64,000 nucleotides of DNA from Gallionellaceae bacterium (GTDB taxonomy: Bacteria > Pseudomonadota > Gammaproteobacteria > Burkholderiales > Gallionellaceae). How positions within the stretch are numbered: the stretch's first letter is position 1; every line of letters begins with the position of its first letter. Positions 27,573-37,542 of the stretch are shown here, in pieces. Made by a program: the position numbers and the translations under genes. Location: the NCBI GenBank assembly GCA_027448945.1, contig DAIDMQ010000042.1:44781-108780 (forward strand), given 5' to 3'. A model generated the notes under the pieces. That model did not search any database, was not told where the DNA came from, and saw only the letters and a list, made by a program, of their open reading frames with translations.

Positions 27573-29054
27573 ATGCGGAATATCAATAAAGTCGATGTGT
27601 TGTTGGTCGGTGCGGGCGTGATGAGCGCCACACTCGGTACGCTGTTGGCGCAACTCGATCCATCCCTGAAGATATTGATGGTCGAGCGGCTGAATAAGGT
27701 CGCCCACGAAAGTTCGCATGGTTTGAATAACGCGGGCACAGGTCACGCAGGCTATTGTGAATTGAACTACACCCCGCAGCAGGCCGATGGCAGCGTGGTC
27801 ATAGATAAGGCTTTGCAGATCAACGCTGCATTCGAGGAGTCGCTACAGTTCTGGTCCTATCTGGTCGAACAGCATCAGCTACCCACACCAGAATACTTCA
27901 TTAACCCTATCTTCCATCAGAGTTTGGTATGGGGCGACGATGTGGCATTCTTGCGCAGTCGTTACGAGCAACTCAGCAAGCATCATCTGTTCGAAGAGAT
28001 GGAATACAGCGAAGACCCGGCGGTGTTGCGTGTATGGATGCCGCTGGTGATGGATAATCGTGACGCCAAGCAAAAGGTTGCGGCGACGCAGGTCAAGCAT
28101 GGCTCGGACGTGGACTTCGGTCATTTAACGCGCAGTCTGGTGAAGTCTTTGCATGACAAGGGCAACTTCGAACTGCGTCTCAATCACGGCATCGTCGGTA
28201 TGAAGCAGATGCCCAATGGCCGCTGGCGTGTGCGTGTGAAGAACAATCACGATGACAAAGTACGCAGCGTCAATGCGGGTTTTGTGTTCTTGGGGGCGGG
28301 CGGTGGTGCTCTGCCGTTGTTGCAGCAATCCAAGATAGATGAGGCAAATGGCTACGGCGGTTTTCCGATCAGCGGCCAGTGGCTAATCTGTAATAATCCG
28401 GAGATCGTGAAGCGTCACAAGACCAAGGTCTATGGCAAAGCCCCCGTGGGTGCTCCGCCGATGTCGGTGCCGCATCTGGATGCGCGCATCATTGATGGGC
28501 AAGCTTGTTTATTGTTTGGACCTTTCGCCAGCATCACCGGCAAGTTCCTCAAAGAGGGCTCGATGTTCGACATCGTGGGTTCGCTCAAGAGCGGCAACCT
28601 CAAGCCTATGTTGGCGGTGGCCAAGGATAATCTGGACCTGATGCGCTATTTGATAGGCGAGGCGTTTGCGACACACAAGCAGCGCGTCACCGCATTGCGT
28701 AACTTTTATCCGGAAGCGCGTGAAGAGGATTGGGTGTTGGCCTCTGCCGGTCAACGCGTGCAGATTATCAAACAATGCGACAACAAAGGCGGCAAGTTGG
28801 AATTTGGCACTGAGATTGTGACTGCGCAAGATGGCACTATCGCCACTTTGCTGGGTGCATCGCCCGGTGCATCGACTTCGGTGCAGGCCATGATAGAAGT
28901 GCTGCAACGCTGCTACCCGGCGCGCATGGCAAGTGCCGAGTGGCATGCCAAGCTCAAACAGATGATCCCATCCTACGGCGTCTCGCTAGATGAAGATGTG
29001 GAACTGCTGCGTCAGGTGCGTAACAGGACTCTGAGTACGCTCAAGTTGGTTTAG
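27573..29054 (+). CDS. mqo: Malate:quinone oxidoreductase
   Basis: 493 residues. A peripheral membrane flavoprotein that oxidises malate to oxaloacetate and passes electrons to quinone. The FAD-binding DVLLVGAGVMSATLGTLL at the N-terminus and SSHGLNNAGTGHAGYCELNY (about 50-69) are MQO hallmarks, as is FGPFASITGKFLKEGS. With maeB nearby and the dicarboxylate TRAP transporter further on, the window is rich in C4-acid metabolism. A TAAAAT-CGCGACCCC element at 27536 may be its promoter. Confidence 0.96.
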   Translation: MRNINKVDVLLVGAGVMSATLGTLLAQLDPSLKILMVERLNKVAHESSHGLNNAGTGHAGYCELNYTPQQADGSVVIDKALQINAAFEESLQFWSYLVEQHQLPTPEYFINPIFHQSLVWGDDVAFLRSRYEQLSKHHLFEEMEYSEDPAVLRVWMPLVMDNRDAKQKVAATQVKHGSDVDFGHLTRSLVKSLHDKGNFELRLNHGIVGMKQMPNGRWRVRVKNNHDDKVRSVNAGFVFLGAGGGALPLLQQSKIDEANGYGGFPISGQWLICNNPEIVKRHKTKVYGKAPVGAPPMSVPHLDARIIDGQACLLFGPFASITGKFLKEGSMFDIVGSLKSGNLKPMLAVAKDNLDLMRYLIGEAFATHKQRVTALRNFYPEAREEDWVLASAGQRVQIIKQCDNKGGKLEFGTEIVTAQDGTIATLLGASPGASTSVQAMIEVLQRCYPARMASAEWHAKLKQMIPSYGVSLDEDVELLRQVRNRTLSTLKLV

Positions 29055-29124
29055 CCTTCCCAGTTTCAACGAACAACAGGCACGCAGCGCAATCTGGCTG
29101 CGTGTCTTAATTTTTGGAGCAACA

Positions 29125-29298
29125 ATAAATCTATCTGCATATACCGAACGCAAGACCAATCTACTCGGTGGACTTGGTGTTGCGCTGGCCATCAGCAATC
29201 TCCTGCCGCGTCTGACCAAGGTTATTCCGCTATTTTGGTTGTTATCCTGCCGGCAATCGACAGGGCTAGTGTTCGCGTCCCAGATACCGCAGCCATAG
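29125..29298 (+). pseudogene. Possible degenerate or non-ATG small membrane frame
   Basis: In the mqo-nhaA gap a GGAG (29116-29119) lies 5 bases before an ATA that starts an open frame of 57 codons. The first 40 residues look protein-like (NLSAYTERKTNLLGGLGVAL, then a hydrophobic ISNLLPRLTKVIPLFWLL). The frame then runs into the nhaA 3' end. Either a small gene that lost its ATG by one base change or chance. I recognise no family. Confidence 0.2.
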
Positions 29299-30627
29299 AT
29301 AGCCGAGTAGGCCCGCAAATAAAGAGGCTGCCAGCACGCCGGTCTTGGCCATAAGTAGATAGTTATCTTGGTCGGCGAAACCCAGTTCGGCGATAAAGAT
29401 GGACATCGTAAAGCCTATGCCACCCAGTACCGAGACAGCCGCAATCTGCAAGAAGCTTGTGCCTGTAGGTAATTGGCCCAAGCCCAGGCGCAGTGACAGC
29501 CAGCATGCGCCTGTAATGCCGATGAACTTACCCAGCACCAGCCCCAGCATCACGCCCAGCATGACAGGATGTGACAGCGTTGCGCCCATGTCACCAAAGG
29601 TCAAAGGTATGCCTGCATTGAATAAGGCAAAGATGGGAATGACTAAAAAGGCCACCGGTAGATGCCAGCTATGCTCGAGTCTTTGTAAGGGCGTTTGCAC
29701 GCCGCGTACCCCGTTCTCCAAGGTTTGCACCACGCCATGCAAAGATTCATTGGTCATGATGTTGCTGCCGACTTCGATGCTGGCATCGTAACGCGCCAGC
29801 AGTTCCTTGATGCGCACACTGAACTGTGCCGGATCATAACGGCCGAGTGCAGGTACGGCGAAGGCGCACAAGATGCCGGCCAGGGTCGCATGCACGCCCG
29901 ATTGCAGCACCGCATACCAGAGCAGCAATCCCACGCCGAAGTAAGGCAAGATGCGGCGCACGCCCATTAAGTTGAGTAATACCAGAATGATGATGAGTCC
30001 ACCTGCAATTGCCAACCATTGCAGACTTAGTTGCTGGGTATAAAAGACGGCAATAACCAACACTGCACCCAAGTCGTCCACAATCGCGAGCGCCACCAGA
30101 AAGGTGATGAGGGACTTGGGTACACGTTTGGCGAGCAGGACTAATGCTCCTACCGCAAAAGCGATGTCGGTTGCCATAGGGATGCCCCAGCCGCGTGCGG
30201 CATCACCCGAGTGATTGAAGACCAGATAGATTAGTGCAGGCATCAACATCCCGCCTATCGCAGCGATGATGGGGAGCGCCGCTTGACGCAAATCGGCCAA
30301 CTCACCCACTAACATTTCGCGCTTCAGTTCCATGCCAACCACGAAGAAGAACAAGGTCATCAGACCGTCGTTCACCCAGTGATGCAGACTCATTTCTATG
30401 CCCCATGCGCCTATGTGTATGCCAGTCGGTGCATGCAGCATATGCAGATAGGCGGGTGCAAGGAAACTGTTGGCGAGTACCAGTGCGAGGATGGCGGTAG
30501 CCATTAGTAGCAAACCGCTGGTGGTTTGTCTGTTGATGAACTGTTCGAAAGGCGTGAGCACCTTGTTGAATGTGCGCTCCCATGGCGCATAGAGGACTCC
30601 TCGCTCGTCAAATTTTGGCTTGTGCAT
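29266..30627 (-). CDS. nhaA: Na+/H+ antiporter NhaA
   Basis: 453 residues from the ATG at 30627 (MHKPKFDERGVLYAPWERTF), which has AGGAG at 8 bases; the longer open frame starting at 30696 lacks one. It exports Na+ for protons across the inner membrane. The two transport aspartates are in ALAIVDDLGAVLVIAVFYT (E. coli Asp163/164). About 12 hydrophobic segments are visible, including FFFVVGMELKREMLVGEL and GWGIPMATDIAFAVGAL. It is longer than E. coli NhaA (388) by an N-terminal extension and a loop near residues 290-330. Confidence 0.95.
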   Translation of the reverse strand: MHKPKFDERGVLYAPWERTFNKVLTPFEQFINRQTTSGLLLMATAILALVLANSFLAPAYLHMLHAPTGIHIGAWGIEMSLHHWVNDGLMTLFFFVVGMELKREMLVGELADLRQAALPIIAAIGGMLMPALIYLVFNHSGDAARGWGIPMATDIAFAVGALVLLAKRVPKSLITFLVALAIVDDLGAVLVIAVFYTQQLSLQWLAIAGGLIIILVLLNLMGVRRILPYFGVGLLLWYAVLQSGVHATLAGILCAFAVPALGRYDPAQFSVRIKELLARYDASIEVGSNIMTNESLHGVVQTLENGVRGVQTPLQRLEHSWHLPVAFLVIPIFALFNAGIPLTFGDMGATLSHPVMLGVMLGLVLGKFIGITGACWLSLRLGLGQLPTGTSFLQIAAVSVLGGIGFTMSIFIAELGFADQDNYLLMAKTGVLAASLFAGLLGYLWLRYLGREH

Positions 30628-30774
30628 TAGGTAGGCTCCTAAATTGATATATGTCGAGAGTAACATCCCAGATGGCCACCGCATAACACCAGGCATAAAG
30701 TTGTCGGTATGTGTGCTGAAAAATCACCATTGTGATGGCGAAGAATGTTAGTCGGGTACGTCATGTCACTGGGC

Positions 30775-30780
30775 TATAAT
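30775..30780 (+). promoter_or_regulatory. Candidate maeB -10 box
   Basis: TATAAT followed by CAGCGC, 33 bases before maeB. The -35 is not clear. Confidence 0.4.
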
Positions 30781-30812
30781 CAGCGCATCCTCTTCGATAC
30801 CCTGAGACCCAT

Positions 30813-33083
30813 ATGGATAAGCAATTGCGCGATGCCGCACTTCAATATCATCGCTTGGCTCCCGCCGGTAAGATCTCCGTAAATGCAACCAAGCCCATGA
30901 TCACTCAGCGTGATCTGGCCTTGGCATATTCGCCGGGTGTTGCTGCTGCGTGTGAGGCTATCGTCGATGATCCGGGTGAAGCCCGCAATCTCACTGCACG
31001 CGGCAATCTGGTGGCGGTCATCAGTAACGGAACTGCGGTATTGGGTTTGGGCGCAATTGGTCCGCTGGCTTCCAAGCCGGTAATGGAAGGCAAGGGTGTG
31101 CTGTTTAAAAAATTCGCCGGCATAGATGTGTTCGATCTGGAGATAGATGAACGTGATCCGGACAAGCTGGTGGATATTATCGCCGCACTGGAACCCACCT
31201 TTGGCGGGATTAATCTTGAAGACATCAAAGCGCCTGAGTGTTTTTATATCGAGCGCAAATTACGCGAGCGCATGAAAATCCCGGTCTTTCATGATGACCA
31301 ACACGGCACCTCCATCATCGTGGGCGCGGCACTGCTCAATGGGCTCAAGGTCGTCGGCAAAGACATCGCGCAGATTAAACTGGTCGCATCAGGTGCGGGT
31401 GCCGCTGCATTGGCGTGTCTGGATATGTTGGTTGGTCTGGGTGTGAGCATGCACAACATCACCGTGACCGATATACATGGTGTGGTATATCAGGGCCGCA
31501 TCGCGGAAATGGACGAGAATAAGGTGCGTTATGCGATCAAGACTGATGCGCGCACTTTGGGCGATGTGATTGCAGGTGCGGATGTATTCCTGGGATTGTC
31601 TGCGGGCGGCGTGTTGAAACCCGAGATGGTCAAGCAAATGGCCGACCGGCCCTTGATTTTTGCACTGGCGAATCCCACGCCCGAGATACTGCCCGAATTG
31701 GCTAAGACGGCGCGACCAGATGCCATCTTGGCGACAGGGCGCTCCGACTATCCCAATCAAGTGAACAATGCGTTGTGCTTTCCTTATATCTTCCGTGGTG
31801 CACTGGATGTTGGTGCGCGCACCATCAATGAGGAGATGAAGCGCGCTGCGGTGTATGCCATCGCGGCCTTGGCTGAAGCAGAACAATCCGATGAGGTTGC
31901 GCTGGTCTATGGTGACGAAAATCTAATTTTTGGTGCTGAACACCTAATCCCCAAACCCTTCGATCCGCGTCTTATTATGCGTATCGCACCCGCAGTGGCT
32001 CAGGCGGCGATGGACAGTGGTGTCGCGGCGCGCCCCATCTCCGATATGGATGCTTACCGTCAGCAATTGTCCGGCTTCGTCTATCACTCCAACATGATCA
32101 TGAAACCGGTGTTCGATGCGGCCAAGAAAGATCCGCAACGCCTGGTCTACGCCGAGGGTGAGGATTGGCGCGTATTGCATGCGGTACAGACTGTGGTGGA
32201 TGAAGGTTTGGCAAGACCTATACTGGTGGGTAGACCCGCAGTGATCGAAAAACGTATCCAAAAACATGGGCTGCGCATACGTGCCGGAGTGGATTTCGAA
32301 GTAGTGAACCCCGAGAGCGATACGCGTTACCGTGAATACTGCGCGGCCTATCATCAATTGGTGGAACGTAAAGGTGTGACGCTGGATACCGCCAAGCGCG
32401 AGATGCGCAGACGCAGTACCCTAATCGCGTCGATGTTGGTTCATATGGGTGCGGCCGATGCAATGTTGTGCGGCACAATATTTCAACCTCTGATGCATCT
32501 TTTATATATAGACCAAGTGATCGGTCACCGACCAGGCAGCAGTGTGTATGCGGCGATGAATGTTTTGCTGTTGCCTCGGCACACGCTGTTCATTTGCGAT
32601 ACCCATGTCAACAACGACCCGACTGCCGAAGAGATCGCCGAGATAACCCTGTTGGCGGCCGATGAGATACGACGCTTCGGACTGACACCGAAGGTCGCAC
32701 TGCTGTCGCATTCCAACTTCGGTAGTCACGAGGATGAGTCGGCACGCAAGATGAGTAGGGCGCGCGAGTTATTAGAAGGACTGGCTCCCGAGCTGGAAGT
32801 GGAGGGCGAGATGCACGGTGATGCAGCGCTGTCTGAGGATATGCGCAATGAGATATTCCCTCGTTCGCGTTTGAAAGGGGCAGCAAATCTCCTTGTAATG
32901 CCTAATTTGGATGCTGCCAACATCGCCTACAATCTGCTCAAGATGACAGCGGGCAATGGTGTGGCTATAGGTTCTATATTGCTGGGGGCGAACCGTTCGG
33001 CACATATATTGACGTCGAGTGCAACGGTAAGACGAATTGTGAATATGAGTGCACTGGCTGTCGCTGGTGTTAAGACGCATTAA
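30813..33083 (+). CDS. maeB: NADP-dependent malic enzyme with phosphotransacetylase-like domain
   Basis: 756 residues, the usual MaeB length. Residues 1-430 are the malic enzyme: it decarboxylates malate to pyruvate with NADP+. Visible are [16 protein letters not shown], the divalent-metal and substrate site [12 protein letters not shown], and the Rossmann [17 protein letters not shown]. Residues about 430-756 resemble phosphate acetyltransferase ([37 protein letters not shown]), a regulatory domain in E. coli MaeB. Monocistronic or followed by the small unknown gene. Confidence 0.96.
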   Translation: MDKQLRDAALQYHRLAPAGKISVNATKPMITQRDLALAYSPGVAAACEAIVDDPGEARNLTARGNLVAVISNGTAVLGLGAIGPLASKPVMEGKGVLFKKFAGIDVFDLEIDERDPDKLVDIIAALEPTFGGINLEDIKAPECFYIERKLRERMKIPVFHDDQHGTSIIVGAALLNGLKVVGKDIAQIKLVASGAGAAALACLDMLVGLGVSMHNITVTDIHGVVYQGRIAEMDENKVRYAIKTDARTLGDVIAGADVFLGLSAGGVLKPEMVKQMADRPLIFALANPTPEILPELAKTARPDAILATGRSDYPNQVNNALCFPYIFRGALDVGARTINEEMKRAAVYAIAALAEAEQSDEVALVYGDENLIFGAEHLIPKPFDPRLIMRIAPAVAQAAMDSGVAARPISDMDAYRQQLSGFVYHSNMIMKPVFDAAKKDPQRLVYAEGEDWRVLHAVQTVVDEGLARPILVGRPAVIEKRIQKHGLRIRAGVDFEVVNPESDTRYREYCAAYHQLVERKGVTLDTAKREMRRRSTLIASMLVHMGAADAMLCGTIFQPLMHLLYIDQVIGHRPGSSVYAAMNVLLLPRHTLFICDTHVNNDPTAEEIAEITLLAADEIRRFGLTPKVALLSHSNFGSHEDESARKMSRARELLEGLAPELEVEGEMHGDAALSEDMRNEIFPRSRLKGAANLLVMPNLDAANIAYNLLKMTAGNGVAIGSILLGANRSAHILTSSATVRRIVNMSALAVAGVKTH

Positions 33084-33179
33084 AAATTCAAACGCCATCA
33101 TGATGCAGTGTGAATCAATCACATGCAGCAAGCTGCAGCTAGGGGTTGGAATTTTTTTACAAACTATTAGGAAAAACAA

Positions 33180-33407
33180 ATGAACAAAGATGAAATCGAG
33201 TTGTTGGGTGAGCAGGTGGAGATGTTGATGGCGGAGCGGACGAATCTGCTCAAAGTGGTGGGCGCTGCAGCAATCTTCATCGCACATAGTGACCCTGAAA
33301 AAATGTCAGATGAGGCCGTGATTGCGGCTGACGAATTGTCCGAGGGGCTGAATGCTCTTTCTGAAGAGACTTTGCAGGATGCCCTGGCTTCGGTGCGCGG
33401 GGTATAA
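33180..33407 (+). CDS. Conserved-looking hypothetical protein, 75 residues
   Basis: An ATG with AGGA 8 bases upstream. The protein is soluble, acidic and mostly helical: a heptad-like N-terminus (DEIELLGEQVEMLMAERTNL), a short hydrophobic stretch (LKVVGAAAIFIAHSD) and an acidic C-terminal helix (ELSEGLNALSEETLQDAL). I do not recognise the family. It lies 10 bases before the patatin-like gene, so the two are probably co-transcribed and it may be a partner of the phospholipase. Confidence 0.65.
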   Translation: MNKDEIELLGEQVEMLMAERTNLLKVVGAAAIFIAHSDPEKMSDEAVIAADELSEGLNALSEETLQDALASVRGV

Positions 33408-33417
33408 GGAATAATAT

Positions 33418-34584
33418 ATGAAGCATCGCTTAGGCTTGATCCTGACTGGTGGCGGCGCGCGAGCGGCGTATCAAGTGGGCGTGCTCAAAGCGATCGCCGA
33501 GTCTATGCCGCGCCGTGCGCATAATCCTTTTCCCATCATCTGTGGTACTTCTGCGGGGGCATTGAATGCGACTGCCTTGGCGGTGAATGCGGTTAGTTTT
33601 CGCAAGGGAGTGCATTATCTGGACTCTATCTGGCGTAACTTTCATGCGAATCAAGTCTATCGTACCGATGTGATTGGCGTGTTCAATAACAGTGTCTTGT
33701 GGCTCTCGGCGCTGGTCATGGGAAGCTTGGGATTTCGCATGCCTAAGCAAGTGTCGCTCTTGGATAACTCGCCCCTAGTCGAATTATTGGATCAAGTCCT
33801 GCCTTGTGAAAAGATTCAAGACAGTATCGACGCGGGTCTGTTGTATGCCTTGAGTGTCACCGCTTCGGGCTATGGTTCGGGGCAGTCTGTGACCTTCTAT
33901 CAGGGGGTGAAAGATATCATGCCTTGGAAGCGTACCCGTCGCGTGGGTGTGCCGACCAAGATAAAGCTAGAACATCTGTTGGCCTCGTCTGCCATCCCCT
34001 TCATCTTCCCCGCAACTAAAATCAATCGCGAGTATTTTGGTGATGGCTCTATGCGTCAGATTGCACCTGTCAGTTCGGCTTTACATATGGGTGCAACACG
34101 GGTGTTGGTGGTGGGGGTGAGTCACGATGACGACTACGATACTGCCAAGCGTGAAAACATCGGTGGCTATCCTTCCTTAGCGCACGTTGGCGGACATGCT
34201 TTGAATAGCATCTTTTTAGACAGCATGGAGGTTGATTTGGAGCGGGTAAACCAGATCAATGAACTGGTGAATGCGATGTCGGAAGAAGAGCGTGAGCGCT
34301 CGAATTTTAGGGCAATCGATGTGTTGGCTATCTCACCCAGTGAATCTCTTGAGAGGTTGGCAGAGCGTCATGCGGGTGATTTGCCTTGGACCATCAGAGT
34401 GTTGCTAAGACTGGTTGGTGTGCGCCAGCACAGCGGTACGTCTTTACTCAGCTATCTACTCTCAGAGAAGAAATATTGCTCTGCTGTAATCGATCTGGGT
34501 TACCGAGATGCTTTGGCTAGGCGCGATGAAATATTGGAATTTATCGGCTTGCCGACTTGTAAGGAGCAGGAGTTGTCGAAGTGA
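33418..34584 (+). CDS. Patatin-like phospholipase
   Basis: 388 residues. Catalytic dyad of the patatin fold: oxyanion-hole GGGARAAYQVGVLKAI at residues 11-26, nucleophile Ser in CGTSAGALNATAL (GxSxG, about residue 43), and the aspartate in YFGDGSMRQIAPV (DGS in place of DGG, about 204). No signal peptide, so probably cytoplasmic or membrane-associated lipid hydrolase, related to RssA-type proteins. The C-terminal third (about 290-388) is not part of the core. Its TGA overlaps the birA GTG (GTGA). Confidence 0.9.
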   Translation: MKHRLGLILTGGGARAAYQVGVLKAIAESMPRRAHNPFPIICGTSAGALNATALAVNAVSFRKGVHYLDSIWRNFHANQVYRTDVIGVFNNSVLWLSALVMGSLGFRMPKQVSLLDNSPLVELLDQVLPCEKIQDSIDAGLLYALSVTASGYGSGQSVTFYQGVKDIMPWKRTRRVGVPTKIKLEHLLASSAIPFIFPATKINREYFGDGSMRQIAPVSSALHMGATRVLVVGVSHDDDYDTAKRENIGGYPSLAHVGGHALNSIFLDSMEVDLERVNQINELVNAMSEEERERSNFRAIDVLAISPSESLERLAERHAGDLPWTIRVLLRLVGVRQHSGTSLLSYLLSEKKYCSAVIDLGYRDALARRDEILEFIGLPTCKEQELSK

Positions 34585-35558
34585 GCGCAGAGTTAGATGC
34601 GCGCGATTGGCGCTTGTTGTCCTTATTGTCGGACGGTGACTTTCATTCAGGAGAATGGTTGGCGCAGCAACTGCAAGTCTCGCGCGCCACGGTGTTCAAT
34701 CTGCTCACCGCCATCGAAACCTCTGGTATCAACTTGCAGCGCGTACAGGGTAGGGGATACCGTCTGAGTCAGTCTTGGCATGCCTTGCAGGCCGAACAGA
34801 TTGCGCGCCACTTAGGCGGGTTGGCATCACGATTTCAGATTGAAGTGATGGCACAAGCGAACTCTTCTAATGCGGTGTTGTTGCAGCGCGCTTCGCAAGG
34901 AAGTTCCAGCGGCACGTTATTGGCTGTCGAATTGCAGACTGCAGGACGGGGTCGCCTCGGGCGAACTTGGCATACAGGTTTGGGTAATGCGCTGACCTTC
35001 TCATTGCTTTGGCGTTTCGATTGTGGTTTGAATGCATTATCGGGTTTGAGTTTGGCGGTTGGGCTGGCTATCGTGCGCACCTTGCAGCCTATCGCGGCGC
35101 AACAAGTGAGTTTGAAATGGCCTAATGATGTGCTGACCACGCATGGAAAATTGGGCGGCGTACTTATCGAGGCGCAAGGCGATATGTTGGGGCCGTGCGC
35201 GGTGGTGATCGGCATAGGCATCAACTGCTCTCTCCCTTTGCATTTAGAGCAGCGCATAGACCAGCCTGCCAGCGCACTGGATCAAGTGTGCGAATGCAAA
35301 CTGGATCGCAACGAATTGCTTGCCAGTTTATTAAAAGAGCTGGCGCGGGTCTTGGATGACTTCGCGGTGCATGGATTCGCTTCTATGCGTGCCGAATGGG
35401 AAAGCCATCATGCTCGACAAGGCCAAGTACTGCGTTTACATATGCCAGATGGTAGCGTGATCGAAGGTGTCGCCAGAGGCGTGACAGATATCGGCGAATT
35501 ACGAGTGGAAATGCAACAAGGAATAAGAAATTTCAATTCCGGAGAGGTGGGCGTGTGA
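34581..35558 (+). CDS. birA: Biotin-protein ligase / biotin operon repressor
   Basis: 325 residues with a GTG start (AGGAG 8 bases upstream). N-terminal winged helix-turn-helix (SGEWLAQQLQVSRATVFNLL, about 23-42) indicates it can also repress transcription. The ligase domain has the biotinyl-AMP loop GRGRLGRTWHTG and LKWPNDV with its catalytic lysine, GIGINCS and a small C-terminal SH3-like domain. It attaches biotin to AccB. Overlaps both neighbours by four bases. Confidence 0.95.
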   Translation: MSAELDARDWRLLSLLSDGDFHSGEWLAQQLQVSRATVFNLLTAIETSGINLQRVQGRGYRLSQSWHALQAEQIARHLGGLASRFQIEVMAQANSSNAVLLQRASQGSSSGTLLAVELQTAGRGRLGRTWHTGLGNALTFSLLWRFDCGLNALSGLSLAVGLAIVRTLQPIAAQQVSLKWPNDVLTTHGKLGGVLIEAQGDMLGPCAVVIGIGINCSLPLHLEQRIDQPASALDQVCECKLDRNELLASLLKELARVLDDFAVHGFASMRAEWESHHARQGQVLRLHMPDGSVIEGVARGVTDIGELRVEMQQGIRNFNSGEVGV

Positions 35559-36283
35559 AAAGACTGCTGATCGATGCCGGCAATACGCGTATCAAGTGGG
35601 GGCTGCAGCAAGGCGGAACCTGGACTGCATTGCCTCATGTGCATAGCGAGCAGGCAGACACTTTGGCAGCATTGGTGAGCGCACTGCCCGATGTGGACAG
35701 CGTTTGGGTCAGCAATGTCGCGGGTGAGGAAGTGGCAGCACATATTCATGCCGCATGTGAGCGCAGGGCTTGGCCTGTCCATTTCCTCAGAGCACAGGCG
35801 CAACAATGCGGGGTAAGTAATGGCTATCAGTCGCCAGGAAAATTGGGGAGTGACCGCTGGGCGGCGCTGATTGCCGCACGCCAGCTTTCAATTACCGCCT
35901 CGTTAGTGGTTACTTGCGGTACTGCAACCACCATAGATGCCTTGTCTGCAAAGGGCGTGTTCATGGGGGGGCTGATCTTGCCAGGCATCACGCTGATGCA
36001 AGACAGTCTATATCGCAATACCGCACAATTGCGTTCGCCCGCAGGGCATTATGCGGACTTCCCCACCGCTACCCCCGATGCGATTTTTAGTGGCGCACTG
36101 CAAGCGACAGCGGGGGCGATAGAGCGGCAATATGCATTATTGGCCGACCCCGGTGCGACGGTGTTGTTGGGCGGGGGGGCGGCTGATTTGTTACAAGGAT
36201 ATTTAACGTTGCCGGTGAGACAGGAAAAAGATCTGGTATTACTCGGGATTAAGTTGATTGCAGTGGAGGCAGGTGAGAGATGA
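35555..36283 (+). CDS. coaX: Type III pantothenate kinase
   Basis: 242 residues, GTG start overlapping the birA stop, GGAGAGG 7 bases upstream. It phosphorylates pantothenate, the first step of CoA synthesis, without CoA feedback. ASKHA motifs: LLIDAGNTRIKWGL at the N-terminus, GSDRWAALIAAR and VVTCGTATTIDAL (about 120-132), GGLILPGITLM and LLGGGAADLL. The birA-coaX pair is widespread in betaproteobacteria. Confidence 0.95.
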   Translation: MKRLLIDAGNTRIKWGLQQGGTWTALPHVHSEQADTLAALVSALPDVDSVWVSNVAGEEVAAHIHAACERRAWPVHFLRAQAQQCGVSNGYQSPGKLGSDRWAALIAARQLSITASLVVTCGTATTIDALSAKGVFMGGLILPGITLMQDSLYRNTAQLRSPAGHYADFPTATPDAIFSGALQATAGAIERQYALLADPGATVLLGGGAADLLQGYLTLPVRQEKDLVLLGIKLIAVEAGER

Positions 36284-36951
36284 AGAAGGTATTTTGGTTA
36301 TTTCTGGTGGCGAATATAGTCCTGCTTGTGGTGATGCAGGCTGATCTGTTAAAAAATGGTAAAGCAGTCGTGGCGCAGCCAGAGTTGAAGGCAGACAAAG
36401 TGCTTATTTTGTCACAGGTCATCCCGGCAGATTCTGTGGAAAAACCGCTACCTCCAGCTATAGCCGTCGAAACAGCGGATATATCCGCACCCGTCTGTAT
36501 GGAGTGGAGCGATTTTTCCGGCACTGATTTGAAACGAGCAAATGAAGCATTGGCGACGATGGCGTTGGGTAACAAACTGTCACAACGCCCTGTCGAGTAC
36601 AACATCGGCTACTGGGTCTATATCCCGCCCATGAAAGATAAAGCCGCGATCAACAACAAAATCGCTCAACTGAAGGCGCGCGGCATAGAGGAATACTTTG
36701 TCGTGCAGGAGGCGGGTGAATGGCAACACGCGATTTCACTGGGAGTGTTTAAGTCCGAAGATGCAGCGCAGAAATTTTTAGAGAGTCTGGCCAGTAAAGA
36801 TGTACGCAGCGCCAAAATCGGTGAGCGTGCTAGCAAACTCAGGGCGACCATCTTTGTCTTCAACGGCATAGATGCGCAGACGGCAAGCAAACTAGGTGTG
36901 CTGCAAACAGACTTTCCAGGCAGCGAGTTAAAAAAACTGCCTTGCCATTAA
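36280..36951 (+). CDS. SPOR-domain-like membrane-anchored protein
   Basis: 223 residues. One N-terminal transmembrane helix (VFWLFLVANIVLLVVMQADL, residues 4-23), a Pro/Val-rich linker, and a C-terminal region (about 105-205) with the spacing of a SPOR repeat: YWVYIPPMKDKAAINNKIAQ, then EYFVVQEAGEWQHAISLGVF and AQKFLESL. SPOR domains bind glycan strands stripped of stem peptides at the division septum. ATGA overlap with coaX; closed by a bidirectional terminator. Confidence 0.82.
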   Translation: MKKVFWLFLVANIVLLVVMQADLLKNGKAVVAQPELKADKVLILSQVIPADSVEKPLPPAIAVETADISAPVCMEWSDFSGTDLKRANEALATMALGNKLSQRPVEYNIGYWVYIPPMKDKAAINNKIAQLKARGIEEYFVVQEAGEWQHAISLGVFKSEDAAQKFLESLASKDVRSAKIGERASKLRATIFVFNGIDAQTASKLGVLQTDFPGSELKKLPCH

Positions 36952-37000
36952 CCATCCCTCCGGATGCTGCTGTCTGAAAAATATGTGTGATCGGTATGGA

Positions 37001-37034
37001 CGATAAAAAACCCGCCTGAGCGGGTTTTTTATCG
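37001..37034. terminator. Bidirectional terminator between SPOR gene and rpmG
   Basis: CGATAAAAAACCCGC, loop CTGA, GCGGGTTTTTTATCG: a 15-bp perfect stem with A-run and T-run on either side, serving both converging transcripts. Confidence 0.93.
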
Positions 37035-37048
37035 GGAAAACAAGCGTA

Positions 37049-37204
37049 TTACTTCAGCTTGGTTTCTTTGTACATAACGTGCTTGCGAGCCTTGGGATCG
37101 AACTTCATCATTTCGATTTTTTCCGGCGTAGTACGCTTGTTTTTAGTTGTTGTGTAGAAGTGGCCTGTACCTGCACTTGATTCCAATTTGATTTTTTCGC
37201 GCAT
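37049..37204 (-). CDS. rpmG: 50S ribosomal protein L33 (bL33)
   Basis: 51 residues: [20 protein letters not shown] then [20 protein letters not shown]. This is the zinc-free form, without the CxxC pairs. AAGGAG lies 8 bases before the ATG. It follows rpmB by 11 bases as the conserved rpmB-rpmG operon. Confidence 0.96.
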   Translation of the reverse strand: MREKIKLESSAGTGHFYTTTKNKRTTPEKIEMMKFDPKARKHVMYKETKLK

Positions 37205-37215
37205 TTCTTATCTCC

Positions 37216-37452
37216 TTAGATGCTCTCGCCACGGGCGCGCATTTCGGTCAAAACAGCTTCGATACCATTCTTGTCGATGGTACGCAGAGCGGCATTCGTC
37301 AAACGCAGGCTCACCCAGCGATTTTCGCTCTCAACCCAGAAGCGACGACGTTGCAGATTAGGCAAGAAACGACGCTTGGTTTTATTGTTTGCATGGGAAA
37401 TATTGTTCCCGCTCATCGGGCCTTTACCCGTAACTTGACATACACGTGCCAT
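37216..37452 (-). CDS. rpmB: 50S ribosomal protein L28 (bL28)
   Basis: 78 residues from the ATG at 37452 ([20 protein letters not shown]), the family's normal start; the open frame extends 21 codons further upstream but those are not L28. Basic central part [18 protein letters not shown] binds 23S rRNA. Confidence 0.96.
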   Translation of the reverse strand: MARVCQVTGKGPMSGNNISHANNKTKRRFLPNLQRRRFWVESENRWVSLRLTNAALRTIDKNGIEAVLTEMRARGESI

Positions 37453-37542
37453 GGTTCTGCTCCAACCGTTTTTCAAAAGAGCGCGGATTCTACCGAATAC
37501 CCGCGCAATGTTCAACTTGAATTTGTGTTTTTATGAATTCCC

